Shown here: one piece after another, positions 33,273 to 36,044 of the stretch | Layout: every line of letters begins with the position of its first letter | How positions within the stretch are numbered: the stretch's first letter is position 1 | NCBI GenBank assembly: GCA_002483085.1 | Contig: DLHF01000078.1 | Location: 1 to 36,044 of the forward strand | Source of the DNA: Ignavibacteria bacterium UBA7675 | GTDB lineage: Bacteria; Bacteroidota; Ignavibacteria; Kapaibacteriales; UB7675 | Length of the DNA stretch: 36,044 nt | Reading direction: 5' to 3' | Position numbers and translations under genes: made by a program | The notes under the pieces: generated by a model | What the model saw: only the letters and a program-made list of their open reading frames with translations | What the model was told of the DNA's origin: nothing | Databases searched by the model: none

Positions 33273-34211
33273 ATGAGTGGTTTATTCGATAAATTTAAAG
33301 CATCTCCCAGACCGCAGACAGCAGCAACAACGCCCTCTGCTCTGTCTACACTGGCTGCTAAGACCGCGTCGACAACAGTCATGACCGAAGAGATGTTTCG
33401 GAAGATGCGCGATTTTGTGTATGCCCAGAGCGGTATTTACTTTGTCGATGCAAAGAAGTACCTTCTTGAAGGGCGAATCGCAAAGCGCATTGAAGCGCTG
33501 AAAATGGCGAGTTTTGAGGAGTATTATACGTTTATCTCCTCTCCAATAAACCGCAAGCAGGAAATGCCCGCTTTGTTTGAAGCAATTACGATCAACGAAA
33601 CGTATTTTTTTCGCAACGAGCCGCAGTTTCAGGCTTTAGAAACAATTATCCTGCCTGAGTTGCTAAAAAAGAAACTCGAATCTCCTGTAAAAAAGCTTCG
33701 ATTGTGGAGTGCTGCATCTTCCTCGGGCGAGGAAGCCTATACGCTGGCCATGATTATTACGGAGCAATTCAAGCCTCGCTATCCCTCTGTGCAGTTCGAG
33801 ATTGTGGGCACCGACATTAGCCCGGCAGTTATCGCTAAAGCACAACAGGGCGTTTACCAGGAATACGCGGTAAGGAATTTGCCCCAGAACTATCTCAAGA
33901 AATACTTTAGCCGCGATGCAAGGGGCGGCTACGTGCTCGCCCCGGAGATACGCTCGATGGTAACATTTTCGCGCCTGAATCTGTACGACACAGCAGCCAT
34001 GCGCGCAATGCACCTTTTTGATGTTATATTCTGTTGCAATGTGCTGATCTACTTTGATGCACAATCCAAACAGCAGGTAGTTACCCATCTGTACAATGGC
34101 CTAAACAGCGGGGGGTATCTGTTCATTGGATACTCGGAATCGCTGCACAGTATTTCCAAAGCGTTCAGAATTGTGCATTTTCCCAAAACTATTGCATACA
34201 AGAAAGACTGA
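33273..34211 (+). CDS. cheR: Chemotaxis protein methyltransferase CheR
   Basis: CheR uses S-adenosylmethionine to methylate Glu residues of chemoreceptors, the adaptation step of chemotaxis. The 312-aa protein starts after AGAAGGA, a good ribosome-binding site. A Ser/Thr/Ala-rich lead of about 36 residues precedes the helical CheR N-terminal domain (FRKMRDFVYAQSGIYFVDAKKYLLEGRIAKRI). The catalytic domain shows NETYFFRNEPQF, the AdoMet motif RLWSAASSSGEEAYTLAM, FEIVGTDISPAVIAKA, and FCCNVLIYFD, with the closing GYLFIGYSESL. The usual Cys in the AdoMet loop (SAGCSTGEE in most CheR) is replaced by Ser here, and the first Gly by Ala. No TPR tail or receptor-binding pentapeptide is seen. Confidence 0.95.
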   Translation: MSGLFDKFKASPRPQTAATTPSALSTLAAKTASTTVMTEEMFRKMRDFVYAQSGIYFVDAKKYLLEGRIAKRIEALKMASFEEYYTFISSPINRKQEMPALFEAITINETYFFRNEPQFQALETIILPELLKKKLESPVKKLRLWSAASSSGEEAYTLAMIITEQFKPRYPSVQFEIVGTDISPAVIAKAQQGVYQEYAVRNLPQNYLKKYFSRDARGGYVLAPEIRSMVTFSRLNLYDTAAMRAMHLFDVIFCCNVLIYFDAQSKQQVVTHLYNGLNSGGYLFIGYSESLHSISKAFRIVHFPKTIAYKKD

Positions 34212-34282
34212 TTTCATGCCGAACCGCATATGAGGCGCGGCGGCTTCCTTCAACTACGCGATGTAATTCATCGACTACAGCT

Positions 34283-34660
34283 ATGCACGACAGTCAAAAC
34301 AAGACTATCCTTGCAGCCGACGACTCGTCATCAGTTCGCAAGCTCATCAGCCTGGCGCTTAAAATCCAGGGCTTTCGTGTGATCACGAGCTGCGACGGTA
34401 TGGAAGCATTAGAAGTCCTTCCTACCGAACAGATCGATCTCCTTATTACTGACCTCAACATGCCAAATGTGGATGGCTACGAGCTGATACGCACAGTGCG
34501 AAGCAATCCGCAATACAAGAATCTACCGATTATTATCCTGTCGTCGATGGCAGGAAGTGAAGATATTCGTGTTGGCATGGAATTAGGGGCAAATTCGTAT
34601 CTTGTCAAGCCTTTTCATCAGAAAAGGATACAGTATGAGGTTGCAAAGTATTTGAGTTAA
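34283..34660 (+). CDS. Single-domain response regulator (CheY-like receiver)
   Basis: The 125-aa protein is a stand-alone receiver domain. Its acidic pocket is Asp13-Asp14 (AADDSSSVRKLI), the phospho-acceptor is Asp57 (LLITDLNMPNVDG), the switch Thr is replaced by Ser87 (IIILSSMAG), and Lys109 lies in VKPF. It could act as a phosphate sink or a second output regulator beside the CheY that follows. The two proteins are clearly diverged from each other, so they are not a recent duplication. Confidence 0.9.
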   Translation: MHDSQNKTILAADDSSSVRKLISLALKIQGFRVITSCDGMEALEVLPTEQIDLLITDLNMPNVDGYELIRTVRSNPQYKNLPIIILSSMAGSEDIRVGMELGANSYLVKPFHQKRIQYEVAKYLS

Positions 34661-34671
34661 CGGCGGGCCTG

Positions 34672-34690
34672 CCGATAATAAAATCGGTTT
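34672..34690 (+). terminator. Possible weak terminator between the two receiver genes
   Basis: CCGAT and ATCGG pair around a 6-nt loop and are followed by TTT. A second small hairpin (AACCC/GGGTT, 34733-34745) is 45 nt further on. Both stems are short, so the 134-bp gap may simply be read through. Confidence 0.2.
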
Positions 34691-34794
34691 CTCGGTTCTC
34701 CGGCCATGCGTACAGAGGTACAGTCCCAGGATAACCCTCAGGGTTCTTTCAGTTCAACATTCTTGTTATCTATTTTATTTTCACAGGACAAGCT

Positions 34795-35169
34795 ATGCAG
34801 TTTCTTGTTGTTGACGATTCACCTACAATGCGTCGGATTGTGGTTAATGCGTTGCGCAGTATCGGATACGAAAGTGTCGTAGAAGCCGAAGATGGGCAGG
34901 ATGCTCTCTCCAAACTGCAAACGAACACTATCGACTTCATAATTACCGACTGGAATATGCCCAATCTCAATGGTCTGGATCTTACCAAGACCATACGCAG
35001 TAGCCCTTCTATCAGCGGTATTCCAATTCTTATGGTAACCACTCGTGCTCTGAAGCAGGATATCATAGAAGCACTTCAGGCTAAAGTGAATAATTACATT
35101 GTGAAGCCCTTTACGCCCACAGTCCTTAAAGAAAAAATCGACCTGATCCTCCAGGCGCTTTCGGCGTAG
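34795..35169 (+). CDS. cheY: Chemotaxis response regulator CheY
   Basis: The 124-aa receiver has the classical CheY layout: Asp7-Asp8 (VVDDSPTMRRIV), phospho-acceptor Asp52 (IITDWNMPNLNG), switch Thr82 (MVTTRA) and Lys104 (VKPF). The TDWNMPNLNGL stretch and the SPTMRRIV helix are those of motor-controlling CheY proteins. In known systems phospho-CheY binds the FliM switch protein; here the target is not visible. A CheZ-like phosphatase gene follows, which fits a dephosphorylation role on this protein. Confidence 0.93.
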   Translation: MQFLVVDDSPTMRRIVVNALRSIGYESVVEAEDGQDALSKLQTNTIDFIITDWNMPNLNGLDLTKTIRSSPSISGIPILMVTTRALKQDIIEALQAKVNNYIVKPFTPTVLKEKIDLILQALSA

Positions 35170-35219
35170 ATATCTACTCCAAACACAGGCATGTATTTTC
35201 ACAATCAACATACACTCTT

Positions 35220-36044
35220 ATGCGCGATATAGATATCCAACAGCTTTTCCAGAAAGTGCAGGAACTCAAGGCGCTTTTTATCATAGGCCAACGGGTCGTC
35301 CCCTTCCTTGAGGAAATTTTCCGTTTTATCGAAGAAATATTTCCTCTGCTCAATGTGATCAACTCCTCTCTGGCAGAAAATCTCCAGAAAATGCCCAAGG
35401 CATCGATGCAGCTTTCTAAGGTGTCGGAAGCAACCGAGGTGGCCACAACGGAAATCATGGATACGCTCGATGGGCTGGTATCGAAATCATATACTATCAG
35501 CAAAAATCTACGTGCGCTTTCCGGGCTTACGACTCCTGATTCAAGTGCTGAGTTTCAGGACCTCAACGGGCAGTCGGAACAACTTCTGAACAGTATTCGC
35601 GAAGACGCCAATACGATTATTATGGCTCTTCAAATTCAGGATATTACGTCGCAGCAGCTCGCTGCGGTTAATCACCTGTTAGAAATGGTTCAAAAACGCT
35701 TGGCTGAAATTATCGGACAATTCCGCGATCTCAGCTCCGATCCAAAAGATCAGCCAGAAAAAAAAGCTCCATCTGCTGGCGATCATACTAATGTGTCGAT
35801 GCTGCACAGAAGCATTGCCTTTGATTCTAATGCCATCGACTCGCTGAAAAAAGGCGAAGGCGGTGCCCGCCAAGATCATGTCGACTCTATTTTTGCGAAC
35901 CCAAGTCAACATGAAGCGCCTACAGCCCCGGCCTCCCAGGACGATATCAACGCGCTGTTCGGGGCTAAACCAAGCGCAGCGGAGCCAGCCTCCCAAGACG
36001 ATATCAATGCGCTGTTCGGGGCTAAACCAAGCGCAGCGGAGCCA
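35220..36044 (+). CDS. cheZ: CheZ-like CheY-phosphatase with C-terminal docking-peptide repeats (partial, runs off right edge)
   Basis: The first 275 codons are seen, without a stop. Residues 1-170 form long helices with hydrophobic heptads (FFIIGQRVVPFLEEIF-like segments), as expected of the CheZ four-helix bundle dimer. The text MALQIQDITSQQLAAVN (residues 135-151) matches the CheZ core in which Asp143 and Gln147 of the E. coli protein enter the CheY active site; the counterparts here are Asp141 and Gln145. The tail (about 180-275) is a flexible region with QDHVDSIFA (218-226) and two copies of SQDDINALFG (239-248 and 258-267). These resemble the CheZ C-terminal CheY-binding peptide (QDQVDDLL) and the FliM N-terminal peptide (SQAEIDALL). 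I infer that they are CheY docking sites. CheZ identity rests on the core motif and the cheY neighbour. Confidence 0.75.
   Translation, partial: MRDIDIQQLFQKVQELKALFIIGQRVVPFLEEIFRFIEEIFPLLNVINSSLAENLQKMPKASMQLSKVSEATEVATTEIMDTLDGLVSKSYTISKNLRALSGLTTPDSSAEFQDLNGQSEQLLNSIREDANTIIMALQIQDITSQQLAAVNHLLEMVQKRLAEIIGQFRDLSSDPKDQPEKKAPSAGDHTNVSMLHRSIAFDSNAIDSLKKGEGGARQDHVDSIFANPSQHEAPTAPASQDDINALFGAKPSAAEPASQDDINALFGAKPSAAEP
35931..36044 (+). repeat. 57-bp tandem repeat, two complete units, continuing off the edge
   Basis: Units at 35931-35987 and 35988-36044 encode the same 19 residues. They differ at only two bases, both silent third positions (CAG/CAA and AAC/AAT). The window ends exactly at a unit boundary, so the true number of units is not known. 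Confidence 0.9.

Noticed and set aside
1..36044. CRISPR array, tRNA, rRNA, insertion sequence or prophage genes
   Set aside because: I looked for spaced direct repeats, tRNA-like cloverleaf ends and transposase or integrase motifs and found none. The only tandem repeat is the coding one at 35931-36044.

Overview
The window looks like a chromosome segment from a Gram-negative, heterotrophic member of the Bacteroidota/Chlorobi side of the tree; a Kapabacteria- or Ignavibacteria-like lineage is my best guess. The evidence is: two promoters of the Bacteroidota form (TTG, 19 nt, then a TATATTTG-like box), weak Shine-Dalgarno signals at many starts, a very large Sec-exported beta-rich surface protein, a TPR lipoprotein of the kind seen in gliding/type IX-secreting lineages, and SPOR and MurG cell-envelope genes. 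The lineage is inferred; no rRNA or tRNA gene is present to confirm it.

Layout. (1) 1-4229, minus strand: the first 842 codons of a huge secreted protein that runs off the left edge, an 834-bp non-coding stretch, and a TPR-SPOR envelope protein. (2) 4350-7136, plus strand: a compact run of murG, a two-helix membrane protein with a PH-like tail, a signal-peptide/C-terminal-anchor protein and a GNAT acetyltransferase, with 1-4 bp overlaps between the last three. (3) 7398-22204, minus strand: the most unusual part. Three genes encode a 1183-aa beta-rich protein, a 417-aa DNase I-fold (EEP) phosphoesterase with its full catalytic set, and a giant 3206-aa protein with a beta-rich N-terminal half and several LysM-like modules. 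None has a recognisable signal peptide. The first two are translationally coupled. (4) 22924-26260, plus strand: an AhpD/CMD-like protein coupled to a J-domain coiled-coil protein, then an M61 peptidase with a PDZ domain. (5) 26412 to the right edge, plus strand: a TPR lipoprotein, a PAS histidine kinase with an NtrC-type sigma-54 activator, and a chemotaxis block (CheW, HEAT-repeat protein, CheR, two CheY-like receivers and a CheZ-like phosphatase cut by the edge).

Two intergenic gaps of block 3 carry copies of the same roughly 130-bp imperfect repeat ending in a palindrome, and the gap upstream of the block holds a shorter, reversed relative. The repeat therefore sits before, inside and after the three-gene cluster. 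It could be a terminator-like element, a non-autonomous mobile element, or a mark of how the block was assembled.

The best candidate for an undescribed system is the giant LysM protein / EEP nuclease / beta-rich protein cluster. A second point of interest is the CheZ-like protein at the right edge: it keeps the Asp and Gln that match the known CheZ active site and has a tail of repeated peptides resembling CheY-docking sequences. No CheA, CheB, receptor or motor gene is visible here, so the output of the chemotaxis block (flagella, pili or gliding) cannot be read from this window.
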